Assembly: GCA_964019335.1 (NCBI GenBank)
Contig: OZ025701.1
Coordinates: 62,001 to 126,000, forward strand
DNA length: 64,000 nt
Direction: 5' to 3'
From: Diplonema japonicum
Taxonomy: Eukaryota > Euglenozoa > Diplonemea > Diplonemida > Diplonemidae
This document shows, one piece after another, positions 20,123 to 31,673 of the stretch. The translations under genes were made by a program, and so were the position numbers. Each line of letters begins with the position of its first letter. Positions within the stretch are counted from its first letter, which is position 1. The notes below the pieces were generated by a model. That model was not told the DNA's origin, did not search any database, and saw only the letters and a list, made by a program, of their open reading frames with translations.

Positions 20123-21632
20123 AAAGGGGGGGCCTGAATAATTCCCTCCCAAATAATGTGTTTTTTCCCAAATAATTCTTTTTTTTTTTGGGGATTTTTC
20201 CACTCCAAATTTCCCAAATAATTCCCAACCCCCTTTCTTTTTTTTTTTTTGGGGACCAGGGTGGGGGGGGTCACATGGTAGTCGTGCAACGGGCTTTTCT
20301 CAGTTATGCCTGTGCAGGGTACTAGCCTACCTAACCCATTATGACACCCCTTTTTTGACCAAAAAGTCGATTTTCACCTGGTTTTGGGCACTTACGAGCA
20401 ATTCCTTTGCATTTTGAACAGGGACCACAGGGTTTGGCACCTGGGTTATTGTGGGGGACTATTTTTCTTAATGCAAGAAGCTAGCTGGTTTGTGATGAAC
20501 GGTTCAAAATTTCACAGAACCACTTAGTTCAAAGGCGCTTGTGGGTGGCCTGGGTGCTTCTGCGTTGCCGGAAGGGCATGTGCATTCATGTGTTGACAAC
20601 TTATCCAGTATTTGCTTTGTTTCATGGCCCACAATGTCAATATTCCATTCCTGAGCAAGATCCCAAAGTTGTGTCGTAGCCCACTGGCAGTATTGTGAGG
20701 CTGCTTACACAAGTAAGAGTGCTGGCCCAGTGAGCCATGAGGGCAAAAACCCCATTTTCTTCTAGAAGATGAGAAATATATTATAGTGTGACATGATCAG
20801 ACTGGAACGGCTGCCCTGGGGCATCCTCTGCTCAACCCAGCAGACGTGGGAGGCCCTTCTTCAGAAGGTGCCAGTCGCTTGATCAGTGCCATCGTGCACG
20901 CTATATTTTATTAGTACAAATATAACAATCGATTGAAAAGGAAAAGTATGTATTGTGAGGCTGCTTCTCACCATTTTGAGGGGTTAAGGGGGGCTGTGGC
21001 ATGCCCCAAGCAGCCGAGGTGGGACGTTGATGACTGCAGCAGAGTGCCGAGTCAACGTGGCACTGTGGATAGGGCAAGCACATGAGAAGGGTCATGCAAC
21101 TGCTCAACACCTTTAGCTATATGCGATCTCACGGCTACCTTCCAGGTAGTTCCGAGGAGGCCATACAGCTAAGGGCACTTAGCAAAGTTTAGACAGTGCA
21201 GCACAGAACGTTGTTGCAGGTGTTACAATGGACACTACACCTGATGAGACTCCAGCAGCCTCCCAAGCCCTTGCAGCTTCTCAAGCCCTGACAGTTTCTC
21301 AAGCCTCTCAGACCCCAGCAACCTCCCAGCAACCACCTAACGCCAAAACCAGGCGGTTTGTCTGCAACGTTTGTGGGTTCTCCACAGCCTGGGAGAAAAA
21401 CTGTTAAAATTTCCCTTGGAAAAAAAAAGAGCTTGAAAAAAGTCTTGGCACGATTTGGCATGTTAAGATTTCCGAAGTGCTCTAAGCCCCTCTCCCTGCT
21501 TTCCATGTGGCAGGCCCCCCAGCCCAAATAAGTACAACCCAAATAAGTGTATTCCAAATAATTCTTTTTTTTTGGAGCCCTAACACCCCCCCTCCACTGC
21601 CCAAATAAAGGGATTATTCAGGGGGCCCCTTT
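20123..21632. mobile_element. 1.5-kb decayed DNA transposon with imperfect TIRs and AACT target duplication
   Basis: The left end reads AAAGGGGGGGCCTGAATAAT and the reverse complement of the right end reads AAAGGGGCCCCCTGAATAAT; both continue with CC(C)T- and AAATAA-containing DNA. The ends are flanked on both sides by AACT (20119-20122 and 21633-21636), consistent with a 4-bp target-site duplication. Internally a 16-bp string TATTGTGAGGCTGCTT occurs twice (near 20693 and 20948), and CCAAATAATTC-like motifs are repeated near both termini. No intact transposase frame remains. Superfamily not assigned. Confidence 0.7.
21228..21407 (+). pseudogene. Zinc-finger-like N-terminal fragment of a transposon protein
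   Basis: A plus-strand frame of 59 codons inside the TIR element, one of very few plausible plus-strand coding traces in the window. After a Gln/Ala/Ser/Thr-rich leader with repeated SQAL/SQAS units comes KTRRFVCNVCGFSTAWEKNC, the start of a C2H2/BED-like finger, then a stop. Such fingers often begin transposase N-termini, so this is probably the stub of the element's own protein. It is too short to be functional alone. Confidence 0.4.
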
Positions 21633-21636
21633 AACT

Positions 21637-22562
21637 GTTTTTTTTTTTTTTTTTTTTTTCCCTACTACGAAAGTTATTTTCACTATGTGACGAATATAAT
21701 GGGAGGCGGAAAGTGGAGAGGGGGAACTGGGAACAACACATAATAGTATATTAATTGCCCCCCTTTCTGACCTTTTTAACGAAAATTACCTTTAAAATGT
21801 TGAAATGTTTTCGTCATTATATCGTGTTCTTTTTTTTCTTTTTTCTTTCTCAAAAAAAAAAGTGTTTTTTTTTTTTCTTTCCTTTATTTGTTTTGTTATT
21901 TATTTTGACACCCTCAAGAAAATTCTCCTCGGGAAGAGGGCGGGGGGGGCGGGGTCATCCATCCACCTTTTAGTGGGCATTATAATTGCGTCACCCTCCC
22001 TTTCCTTTTGGGAAAGTACTGAGCATAGAGTATAGTTGCTCTTTTGCACAAAGCCCCTACCTAAACTTTCTCTCTCTCTTTTTTTTTTGTTTCAGTACAA
22101 CTTGTCTTCCCTCTCTTTCTTCTTTTCTTTTTTCACCTAATTGCCCTCTTTTTTTTTTTTTTGCCCTCCCCTCTCTCTTTTTTTAAACCTTTCCCATCTT
22201 TTTCATTGTAGTGGAGGCACATCCCACAGAAGAAGGGGGGGGAAAAAAAAAGAAGATAATATAAAAAAAAGCGGGGCAAAAAAAATAATTAAGAAAAAGA
22301 GAGAAAGGGGGGGGGGGGGGGGTGAAGTTTAGCAATTGTCTCTTTTGATGGTTGTTTGAGCGTTTTTTTTTTTCTCTCTCTTTTTGTGAGGTTGTAGCTT
22401 TTTTTTTTCAAAAAAGAAGGCCATTGTGAAATGCCCCTCAAGGTTTCAAAGTCCCTCAGAGGTTCACAGCGGGAAAGGGGGGTAAAATCGTGTAATAATT
22501 TCGCAAGACTTTTTAGTTGTCTTTGTTCATGCTGCCTTGTATTTACTTTATGAGGAGCTGTG

Positions 22563-22610
<48 letters not shown>

Positions 22611-22973
22611 TAAAGTGTTCATTCGCAACGGGGAAAAAAAAAAAAAAAAAAAAAAAAAATGTATAATTCACAAGCTACCGCAGTTTAATGAATTTCTTAG
22701 AAAAAAAAAAAAAAAAAAAGAGTCGGTTTGATTGTTGATTGTGCACAGCCGGGGGATTAACCTGTATAAGGATAAGCCCAACAATGCCACCACTACTCTT
22801 TTTAGCAATAACAATTCATTATCAATATATTGTTTTTCTTTGTTCAAACAAAAAAAAAAGAAGAAAAACAAAACAGTGCCGACATTTCAATTGCTATCAC
22901 GAATAAAGGGGGGAGGGGGAAAGAAAGACTTCAGAGTCCGATTAAAACGTGATAAGGGGACAGTATGGTACCG

Positions 22974-23012
<39 letters not shown>

Positions 23013-23927
23013 GGTTTACACTCATTTCCGATGATTGTTAAAAGAAAACAAAAATACATCAAAAGGCCTTTTTTTTTTTTCCTGTGGGGAAGGCCTCGAG
23101 AGAATTAAAAAAACTTCCCCCTCTTCTTTTTTTTCTTTATATTTAAAATGTCTTCCTGCATCCTTTCTTTTTTTGTTTTTCTTTGCCCCTCCAAAAGGCA
23201 ATTCCAGGAGGGGTCGGGGAAAAAAAAAAAAAAAAGGAAAAACGGCGGGAATGGCTTTAAAAAAAAAAAAAAAAAAGGTCCTTGAGAAAAGTGAAACTTT
23301 CTTTTTTTTCTTTTTCTTTTTTTTTTTTTTACGAGCATGACTCGCACTTGGGGATCGGGAGTGGAACGGAAAAAAAAAAAAAAGAAAAACACCCAACCCA
23401 GAGGGGAAAGGGGAGGGAGAAAAAGAATGTAGACAAACACGTACCGCGGCTACATTACCTGTGCATATTCCCCTTTTGATTCAAATCTCACTCTTTCTCC
23501 ACTGTTAGTCTAAAAAAGAAAAGAAGGGGAAAAAAAGAAAAAAAAAAAGGGAGAAGGAAAAAAAAAATGCAAACACAAAGTAAAAGCCATCATTGTGCGC
23601 AACAAACGATAAAAGGGGGGTATTAAAAAAAAAGAAAAAAAGTAAAAAGAATCTTTAAATAGATATGATGAAACTAGACCCCTCCCCCACCTTCACTCAC
23701 ATCCCTGTGTTTAAGAAGAGGAGGAAAAAAAAAAAAGTAAAGATTTTGCGCATCACATCTCTAAACCCTTTTTGGTACCCCCCCCCCTTCTGTTAGGAGG
23801 ACACAGAAGATTGATATTTTCAAAACAAAAGACTCTGTTCAAAATTAGATTTTTCCTTTTTGAAACCCTTTCCTAAAAATTCCTTCTATGATTGACCAGA
23901 CGGGTTATAGAGATGTGGAGGCGTGAA

Positions 23928-23962
<35 letters not shown>

Positions 23963-24701
23963 AACAAATCTGGGCTCACACAGCGTTATAATTCAGTACT
24001 TTCCGTGTTTTGCCCCGGCAGAAAAAAAATCATTCGCCAGGGGGGGGGAGGGGGGGGTGGGGAGAAAATATTTGGCAACGATCCAGTGCAGTGGTATAAA
24101 AATCTTTTTTTTATATCACGTTTCGGTTACAGAATCGCCCGGGGGGGGGGGGGGGCAATATTTCTTTTTTTCTTTTGACAAAAATAACAAAGTATGCCAT
24201 CTTCTGCAAGTCCGAGATCCTTTTTCGAACTCTTCGATTTTCCCTTTTTTTTTTTTTTCTTTTTTTGCGTCCCAGGGGGATGGGGAATTGAGGCACTTTG
24301 GCCAGCGCAGGAATAAAAATGGGCCGCTAGCTTAACCTTCACGGAATGGTGAGAAAATAGGGGAGGTCGTGGGTCCATTTTTTTTTTTTTCTTTTTCGTT
24401 TTTTTTTTCCCCCCACTTTCTTTTTTTTTTTCCTTGTTTGCTTGCCACCAGTTTCTTTCGAGGGGAAATAAAGAAGAAAAGAGGAATAGGAGAGAGGTAT
24501 AACATATGTTTCTACTAAAAAAAAAAAAAAAAAAAAAAAAAGAAGGAGGGAGCGAAAGGAGGGGGTGAAGGGGAAAAAAAAAAAAAAAAAAATCAGGGAG
24601 CGAAAAAAAAAACGGGAGAAAAAAAAAGTTTTTTTTTTTCAAAAATCAAAAAAAAAAGTATTACAAGTCGTGGGGAAAGGACTTTGTCCATCAGTTACTG
24701 G

Positions 24702-24732
<31 letters not shown>

Positions 24733-24858
24733 AGAAGAAGAAAAGAAACCCCTGCCCAAGGAAGGGAGGGGCCCACAAAAAAAATGACGATAAAATGAAT
24801 TCTTTTTTTTTTTTTTCGAGTCACCGATTTACTAAAATGTCTTCTCCTCTCCCTATCC
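21637..24858. repeat. Gene-free homopolymer desert
   Basis: About 3.2 kb with dozens of A, T and G runs. The longest is about 43 A at 22565-22607; others are near 22634, 22981, 23930, 24520 and 24702, and G runs occur near 22309, 24043 and 24141. Predicted frames consist mostly of Lys, Phe or Gly runs. No gene, RNA or transposon end was recognised. Confidence 0.7.
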
Positions 24859-26538
24859 CTAACAAACAGCGCATCCACTGCCACAACAAGCGGCACCACG
24901 GCCGCTTCGGGGGCTGGCGGTGTTTGGGGACTTTATTTCCCGACGGCGGAGCGACTCAGTGGTAGGCCTCTTGTCGGGAACCCTGGCAATGGGAGAAGTG
25001 GTAGTGGTGGGAGTCGTGGGCTCGCTTTCCTTCGGCAGCTTCCCTTCACGGAGTTTGTAAGGGAACCTCACTCCGGAGAAAATCTGCTTGTTGTGAACAG
25101 GCAGATCGGAGGCAGAGTGGGAGACGCGCACCTTTTGTAAAAAAAAAAAAAAAAAAAAAAATAGAACAAAAAAAAAAAAAAAAAAAAAAAAAAGCACACC
25201 TGGAACCTCAACGGAAAGACTTGGTCGGAATTGATAACCTCGTACCTGCTGATCTGGAGCACCATGTTGCTGAAGATGGCAGTACCGTCATTCTGTACCC
25301 GGACCTTGCAGTTGAACAGTTCAGCGTTCGGGCACAGGTGTTGTGCCACCACGTCAACGTTCTCCTCTTCGAGGATCTGACACTCGTTGCCGTTGCTGTC
25401 CACCAGCTGTATCACGATCGCAGGGAATGCACACGTTTGGATCCACGTCCGCTCCTCGTCCTGCCCCGCCGTCAGCGGCAGATCCTTCACCTGTGTCGTG
25501 CGTTACTTAGCGTTGTGACCATACCTCATCAGTGTAGGTGTAGAAGGACAAATCGTAGTCAGGGTGCATCTTAAACCTAAGGTCCCAAGCAGGGGCGTAG
25601 AACTTGTCTTTCAAAGCTCCCTGTGTGAGGATCTCGCCGTCAGGAAGTGTGAGGTGTTCGATGTCAGAGCTGCACAGGGGGCACGCGTAGCGATTTCTTT
25701 CATTTTTGTTAGGAACAGTTTAAAAAAAAAAAAAAATGAAAGAAATACCTGAGACGGAGATACTCCAGCAGACACTGGGAATGGAATTTGTGGTTGCAGT
25801 TCGTGGTGATGTCGCACTCCTCATCGTCGGTGAGGCAGATGGGGCAGGACCTGTCCTCTGCCTCGTGGGGTGCTACGGTGGCTTGTTCCACCACGGTGGG
25901 GTTGTCACGGACGTGGGAGAAGGCTTGCGAAGGGACCCTGAAGCGTTGTTTAATTTTCTGCTTCTTTCTACTAGAACACACCTGGTGAAACCTAGGGCCG
26001 GGCTCTCTGGGATGAACCTACCTGCCTCGCCCTGCGACTCTCCAAGGAACTGGGCCTTCTTTGTCTGTTTTTTTTTTTTTTTTTTTCTTTCTTTTTTTCT
26101 TTTTTGAAAATAAGAAATGGTTGAAGAGCATACATCATTCACTATACCAGCCCACTTTTTGGTGTTCTTTCTGATCTCGCCTGGTGACCTCACATTGACG
26201 AAGACGGAGCCGCCCGAGGTCCTCCGCCTGAGTGGGATGGACACCATGGAGTCGTCCCTGGCGGGCGACGTGGCAAGGCTGCCCCTTCTGTGAGAGGGCT
26301 CTGAAGGGTTACGGGGGATGAACGTCAGCGACTGGCTTTGGGGGGAGTTCCTGTTCCTTTTCGCCAGGTCGCGCAACGTGTGGTGGTGTTCGGACTCTTC
26401 GTCATCGTGCTCCGAGGCTTCCCCCTCAGTGCACAGCACCGTCGAGCACTTTCTAATCGGCGTGTGATCCATGCTCTCAGAGCAGCACTCATCATTTTCA
26501 CCCGGCCTCACTGCCTCAGACCCCTTCGCGTCCGACAT
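24859..26538 (-). CDS. RING-finger protein, probable E3 ubiquitin ligase
   Basis: Multi-exon. Exon 1 (ATG 26538) encodes an acidic, Ser-rich region and a basic segment (PLRRRTSGGSVFVNVRSPGE), ending near 26130-26145. Next comes a C3HC3/C3H2C3-like RING: CPICLTDDEECDITTNCNHKFHSQC, with the last pair YACPLC restored by removing the intron at 25697-25748. After further introns at 25491-25524 and 25132-25199 comes a beta-rich domain (about 190 aa: RTWIQTCAFPAIVIQLVD to FSGVRFPYKL) that I do not recognise, then a Thr/Pro-rich tail ending GAACCGSGCAVC. The splice join(s) around 26000-26140 are not resolved: no simple GTATGY/AG pair keeps frame. RING domains recruit E2 enzymes; the substrate is unknown. 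Confidence 0.7.
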
Positions 26539-26789
26539 CGCTATACAAGTGTGAACAAATAAACAAGAATTAACAGAATCAACAAAATGATGAAAGAAGT
26601 GTGTGGGGTCCTGTATTGAGGCTTCAACGGGAGTTTTAAACGGGTGGTGGGGGGGGAGGGGGTAAAAAGGACAGGAGGATGGGGGAATGGACACACAACT
26701 GAAAGAAAGAAAAAAGGGACAGAATTGAAAATACTAGCTACAGCACAGATCACGGATCATACATAACTGAACTGATCAGTCCTCTTCGC

Positions 26790-29700
26790 TTAGTCCTCCT
26801 CGCTTGATGTTTCGGCATCGTCGCCCGCGTCCATGGTGCCCGACACTGTGGTCTGACGGGGCGCTGCCTTCGTAGGTGCGGGGGTGGTTGTTGATGAGTT
26901 TGTTTTGGAAGCATCGCAGGCATCGCACTTTGCAGCAGTTGCCTTGTTGAGGAACGTACACGACCCGCACGCCCACTGTGCTGGTGGTGCGGTCACTGCT
27001 TTCTGCTCTTGTGCCTGTGGTTTAGCAGCACCCCCTTTCTCGGTGTCGCACATGGAGCACCTTTTTTCGTAGTTCTCTTGATATGTGCACACAGAACATG
27101 TCCAGGGCCGTTTGGGTGCTTCCTTCCCACACATCTCACACGCATTGACAGATGTCTTGTTGGCATACGTGCACCGTGGGCATTTCCACGTATCAGCAGG
27201 AACTTCCACGTTTTGCTCTGCAGGAGTCTTCGGCAGCTCCGCCGGTTGCACTTCCTCAGCGTCATCGTCATCAGAATGCACCGAAGAGTATGCGTCCTCT
27301 TCTTGTGAGGAAACACCTTGCTGGGCGGGAGCTGCAGCGGGCACCTTCTCAGGTTCACTTTTGTCAGGCCCTTCTTCCGAGGAGCCCTCCGTTGTACTGC
27401 TTGTCGTGTCTGATGTTGTCGACGATAGGTCGTCGCACGCCACCATCGACCCCCGCACCACAAGCGCCTTGGGCGATGGCGTCTTCTCACTTTCTTCTTC
27501 TTCTTCCTCCTCTTCTTCTTCCTCTTCGTCTTCCTCGTCAGAGGATCTAGGGAGCGTGAATGCATCCATTTCCTCGTCTGCTTCTTGCTCCTCTGTTTTT
27601 TTCTGCGTTTCGGCTTCCTTTAACGCCTGCAATCTCCTTTGCTCTCCAACTTCTTCTTTCCTTACCGTCTTCTCTTTCTCCTGATTTACTAGAGACTGTA
27701 TGGCAGCCCGCTCAGCAACCTCCGCTCTCTGTACACCACAGCTGGAAGAGAAGACCTTTGCGTACATAACACTGACATCAATGGCCGTGGCAGTACCTAA
27801 CACGCACCACTCGCTGGTGTACATGTCATCTGCGATGCCCTGGAGCTGCCACGGCTTGTGCACGTACGCATCGTCCTTAATCTCCAGATGGCCGGGAACC
27901 ACGGCCAGACCTTTGATAGGGATGCACGGCAACTGTAGGGGCTTATGATCGTCCATTGGGGTCAGGGAGCACAGTGAAGGGGACAGCAGCACTGTGGTGT
28001 GCGGGAGGGTGCTGGGAACGAAACATGTAGTAGTATAGCTGATAGTGGCCGTGAACTGCAACAAGGCTATGAGCTTTGCCCACTTGGCGCTATACGGTGA
28101 ATTGGGAGTCAGGAAGGCCTCTTGCACTTCGGACAGAATATCTATGCTCACCCTGAAGAGGCCGCTGATGTCCTGGGGCGTAGCACACAACAGAAATCCC
28201 ACCAAAGCAGACATGGGTGGTGCTGGCGACACTTTGCAGAGGTGCACCGCAAGCTTGCACAACACAGGGCGCACTTTTTCGGAACCTCCAAGGTTCTTTT
28301 CAATCTCCTCGAGGACGGTGCAAGTGGACTTATTCCTGTACTGCGTGATCAGCCCCGAGGTGCTGGGTGCTTGGACGGATGTTCTGCTCAGCGCGGGCGG
28401 CAGCAACGTGTACTCCCCAACGTCAAGGGGAACGCTGAGTGCTAATGTTATAGACGTCCTGCTTGTGTGCCCCTCGCGAAACAGTGCTGCGATTTCTTTC
28501 ATTTCGGCAGCACACGTTGCGCCCATTTGCAGTAGCGCGTCGAAGCACACCCCCATGTTCGAGTGCACCATCGACCTCTCTCGCTCTTCAGCCTGTTCAA
28601 GCATCTCGACCAAAAGCCCCACTCTACCCATGCTGCCCTTTGAGAAAATATCAGCGAATGCAACATCAGCTTCGTGCAGTAATATGGACCTCTCGTTGTC
28701 CTCCTGAATAGCAATAGCACTGCACTGCAGTTTGAAGTTGGCCCCGTCTCGCATCCCAGCCAGTCGCTCTCGTTCGCCATGTTCCTCGCCATGCATCGTC
28801 ATTGTTAGTTTCATGTGATACGCTTCGATCTTCTGTATTGAGACAGCCCGTGCAAGTTCCCCCACAATGCGGACTCTTCTGATGTCCTCCTCCTCGAATG
28901 TCATCTGCCTTGTCATCTGCTGTGCTTGCGTTGCCCACATTACATAGATCCTGTCGTATCCTATGTCGTATGCTCCTTCGCATCTGAACAGGTGTAGCAC
29001 ATTTGCTTTTCTGAGAATCTCATTTCTTGCGATGGCTTCATGTTGTATCACCTTTAAGGAAAGTATTTCGCTGTTGCTGGTGCTCTCTACGACACGCATT
29101 CTAGTCCGCTTCATGTCCTCTTGCTGTTCACATGCGAGGAGATGCCTTAATTGGTTCTCTTCATTTTCCAGCTTCAGGCACGCGTTCATTGCGCCCCACA
29201 ACTGTGTGGTGCGAGCGTGGGCCCTTCTCTCAGCGATGCGAACCCCGCCACGCAAGTACGCCTCCCTTACAGGGACTGACAGCATATAGATGGACAGCCT
29301 GCGGCACAGTTCGTCGGTCTGGAGGTTGCGGTGCTGCACAGCATGCTCGACCTGAAGGAGCACCAAGCGGTCGAAGTGCACCCTTTCGACATGTAGGGCA
29401 TGTGTCGCACACAGTGCATCATGCAGCAAGGCGTGCCTGCGTTGCCACTGCTCGTGCTCTTCCGCAAACCTGCTCTTCTCATTCAGTGCATTCTGTAATG
29501 CTACTTGAGACTGCAGCGACGTTTCGTTCGCCTCAACAATTCCAGCTCTGCCAACTTTCTCATCGCGCTCGAGAGTTTCACATGCACTGACCCACTCTTC
29601 CTCTGATCGCTCCATCTGCTGTAGCCTCCGCACTGCCCACTCAACGTCGGTCTTCCCTTCTTGAGGGATTTCTGTTTTTGAACACACTGCACTCACAACA

Positions 29701-31673
29701 TCGTCTGTGACCTCTGTAATGATGAACGGCACTGCAGGGCTCACAAGCCTCACGACATCCGTGATCTTGATAGTCGGCGCCTTACACAGGCTGAACTCGA
29801 TGAGTCCCTCTTCAGGGTTGGGATCGTCTTCGTAATCTTTGCTGCTTATGGGCTTTAGGATGCCTTCAAAAGCTTTAAGGTCAGTCGAGTAGAACATTGG
29901 CGGCAGATGTGAAGCATGTCGCCCTTCCAGCTCAAGAAAGGCGTGCCTCGAGCCAAAGCCTTTCCTGTAGACAACGTCTTCCTCGTGTTGTGCGTAGGAG
30001 ATCAGGAGCATGATGGTTTTGATCCATTGGCGGATTTTGCGTGAAGCAGCACGCTTGTCGTCAGGGGTGCTGGCCTCGACTGCTTCTCTGAGGGACTCCT
30101 CGATGTCGACGATGGGAACACTGGTGCACTTGCCGCCCCCAAGCATCTTATTGACGTTCTCTGTAGAGCGACACCGCAGCAGCTGGCACACAAAACCTAC
30201 CAGCGAGTCGACACACAAGGTGCCCGAAGCTTGCTTGCACAGCCTGATCAACACGGCCCTCACGCATGCATTGGGTGCGGGCACTAAGTTCATCGTAAGT
30301 TCATCTACAATGTCACCAGGCTTCGACTTGTAGCAGTGCCACAGCTGTGTCGTGAAGGGGACCACTCTGTCGATGTCGACAGGGTTGAAGTAGAAGTTAG
30401 GGTCGAAATCAACCATCAGCGAGGCCATGTTGCCACGCGCCCGTTGCAGCATCCCTTCCTGCGAAACGGTCAGCGGCACAGAGGACCCCAACGGCAAGGC
30501 TGGGGCCCTTTGCTTCCACTCGTTTATGACCTTCTGCACACTGCGCAGCGACTGGTCAGCTTTAATCCCTTCCAAAGCTCCTGCTTGTTGCAAGTCGTCG
30601 TTCCCTTCAGAGATACCCACCATGACATACCCCTCCATCCATGGCAGGTGGTAGTACTTACCCTCCATGAGGACATCAGTGTCCTGTTGCTTATTGGCAG
30701 AGCAGATGCTGGGGAGTGTGAAGTATCCTTTCTCGGAAGAAGTGTAACCACCCATGGCTTCCTGAAGGGAGCACATCCCCTGGAGCAGCACGATGGTTTT
30801 GATCCACTTCGCCACGTAGTCCCATGCGGCAGTCACATTCCCTATGTTGGTGGTGATGGTCATCAGCGCAGCTTGTAGGGGTTTAGAGATGCAGGAGGCG
30901 GAAGGCTTCGCGATGAGGGAACTATGGTTAGGAGTGGACCAAACGCGGAGGGCGAAGAGGCCAATGTGAGAGGGCTCTCTTTGAGTGGGCTGCGAGGCGA
31001 GGGGGAGATGCTCGTCGTATTCCTGCCAAATGCAATCGATGGAGGAGGCAAGGAGGGCGGGACCGACGGAGAGGTTGTCGAGGAGCTCGTGAAACGCGTC
31101 ACCACGCTTGTTAGCGTAGAGATGCAGGAACCTGGAGACAAGACTTTGCGTTTCGCTGCGTGTGTGGACAATGGGCGAGGGGATGGACGACTGGAAAGCA
31201 GGAACACCATCACCCCAGGCCGCTTCTCGAACTGTCTTCAGAGTTTGGAGGGTAAGGGGCTCAACAGATGCAGGTGTGATGGAGATGGGGTCATCCCCGA
31301 AGACCTCGTCCTCGACCATGATGGCGTCAGGCTTATCGATGCTTCGCTCGCCCACACTGCTGTTGGTTGTCTCGTCTTTGAGGCTGCTCTCCACTTCCAT
31401 CATCCCTAAGGAGTAGGTGTCGTCGTAGTCCATGTAAGGCGTCCCGAGCGTTGCAACAGAGAGACCGCTCATCACGTCAGTCCGCGTGTTTACAGATGAC
31501 GGCAGGCTCCTGACTCGTGTTACCTTAAGCTTGTCGCTTCGCCTTGCGGGCGATACTTTCCTCTCCTTCAGCGCCCGCCTTCGATATCGTGGGGACTTTT
31601 CCTTCTCTCTCTTCATACCATCGACAACCCATGGCGGTGGCTCTCCTACAGGCCATCCCTCTCGCATCCCCAT
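26790..31673 (-). CDS. 1627-aa triple-repeat protein with three RanBP2-type zinc fingers
   Basis: One open frame from ATG 31673 (acceptor TTGCAG|T just upstream). A basic N-terminus is followed by three related ~200-aa helical modules. Each has an L-VS/TQ-like helix, a KWIKTI-LLQ-type helix (AKWIKTIVLLQ, RQWIKTIMLLI, AKWAKLIALLQ) and a following loop ending in a LPP/LP-containing strand. Modules 2 and 3 are separated by a ~350-aa coiled-coil region rich in E/R/H. An E-rich low-complexity segment precedes three C-terminal zinc fingers of RanBP2 type (CPRCTY...CEMC, CSVCTY...CSMC, CGSCTF...CDAC), which bind ubiquitin, RNA or Ran in known proteins. Overall family not recognised; perhaps a large scaffold. 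Confidence 0.75.
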   Translation of the reverse strand: MGMREGWPVGEPPPWVVDGMKREKEKSPRYRRRALKERKVSPARRSDKLKVTRVRSLPSSVNTRTDVMSGLSVATLGTPYMDYDDTYSLGMMEVESSLKDETTNSSVGERSIDKPDAIMVEDEVFGDDPISITPASVEPLTLQTLKTVREAAWGDGVPAFQSSIPSPIVHTRSETQSLVSRFLHLYANKRGDAFHELLDNLSVGPALLASSIDCIWQEYDEHLPLASQPTQREPSHIGLFALRVWSTPNHSSLIAKPSASCISKPLQAALMTITTNIGNVTAAWDYVAKWIKTIVLLQGMCSLQEAMGGYTSSEKGYFTLPSICSANKQQDTDVLMEGKYYHLPWMEGYVMVGISEGNDDLQQAGALEGIKADQSLRSVQKVINEWKQRAPALPLGSSVPLTVSQEGMLQRARGNMASLMVDFDPNFYFNPVDIDRVVPFTTQLWHCYKSKPGDIVDELTMNLVPAPNACVRAVLIRLCKQASGTLCVDSLVGFVCQLLRCRSTENVNKMLGGGKCTSVPIVDIEESLREAVEASTPDDKRAASRKIRQWIKTIMLLISYAQHEEDVVYRKGFGSRHAFLELEGRHASHLPPMFYSTDLKAFEGILKPISSKDYEDDPNPEEGLIEFSLCKAPTIKITDVVRLVSPAVPFIITEVTDDVVSAVCSKTEIPQEGKTDVEWAVRRLQQMERSEEEWVSACETLERDEKVGRAGIVEANETSLQSQVALQNALNEKSRFAEEHEQWQRRHALLHDALCATHALHVERVHFDRLVLLQVEHAVQHRNLQTDELCRRLSIYMLSVPVREAYLRGGVRIAERRAHARTTQLWGAMNACLKLENEENQLRHLLACEQQEDMKRTRMRVVESTSNSEILSLKVIQHEAIARNEILRKANVLHLFRCEGAYDIGYDRIYVMWATQAQQMTRQMTFEEEDIRRVRIVGELARAVSIQKIEAYHMKLTMTMHGEEHGERERLAGMRDGANFKLQCSAIAIQEDNERSILLHEADVAFADIFSKGSMGRVGLLVEMLEQAEERERSMVHSNMGVCFDALLQMGATCAAEMKEIAALFREGHTSRTSITLALSVPLDVGEYTLLPPALSRTSVQAPSTSGLITQYRNKSTCTVLEEIEKNLGGSEKVRPVLCKLAVHLCKVSPAPPMSALVGFLLCATPQDISGLFRVSIDILSEVQEAFLTPNSPYSAKWAKLIALLQFTATISYTTTCFVPSTLPHTTVLLSPSLCSLTPMDDHKPLQLPCIPIKGLAVVPGHLEIKDDAYVHKPWQLQGIADDMYTSEWCVLGTATAIDVSVMYAKVFSSSCGVQRAEVAERAAIQSLVNQEKEKTVRKEEVGEQRRLQALKEAETQKKTEEQEADEEMDAFTLPRSSDEEDEEEEEEEEEEEESEKTPSPKALVVRGSMVACDDLSSTTSDTTSSTTEGSSEEGPDKSEPEKVPAAAPAQQGVSSQEEDAYSSVHSDDDDAEEVQPAELPKTPAEQNVEVPADTWKCPRCTYANKTSVNACEMCGKEAPKRPWTCSVCTYQENYEKRCSMCDTEKGGAAKPQAQEQKAVTAPPAQWACGSCTFLNKATAAKCDACDASKTNSSTTTPAPTKAAPRQTTVSGTMDAGDDAETSSEED

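Noticed and set aside
22537-23440. Lys/Phe-rich ORFs in the desert
   Set aside because: Produced by A and T homopolymers; no conserved residue pattern.
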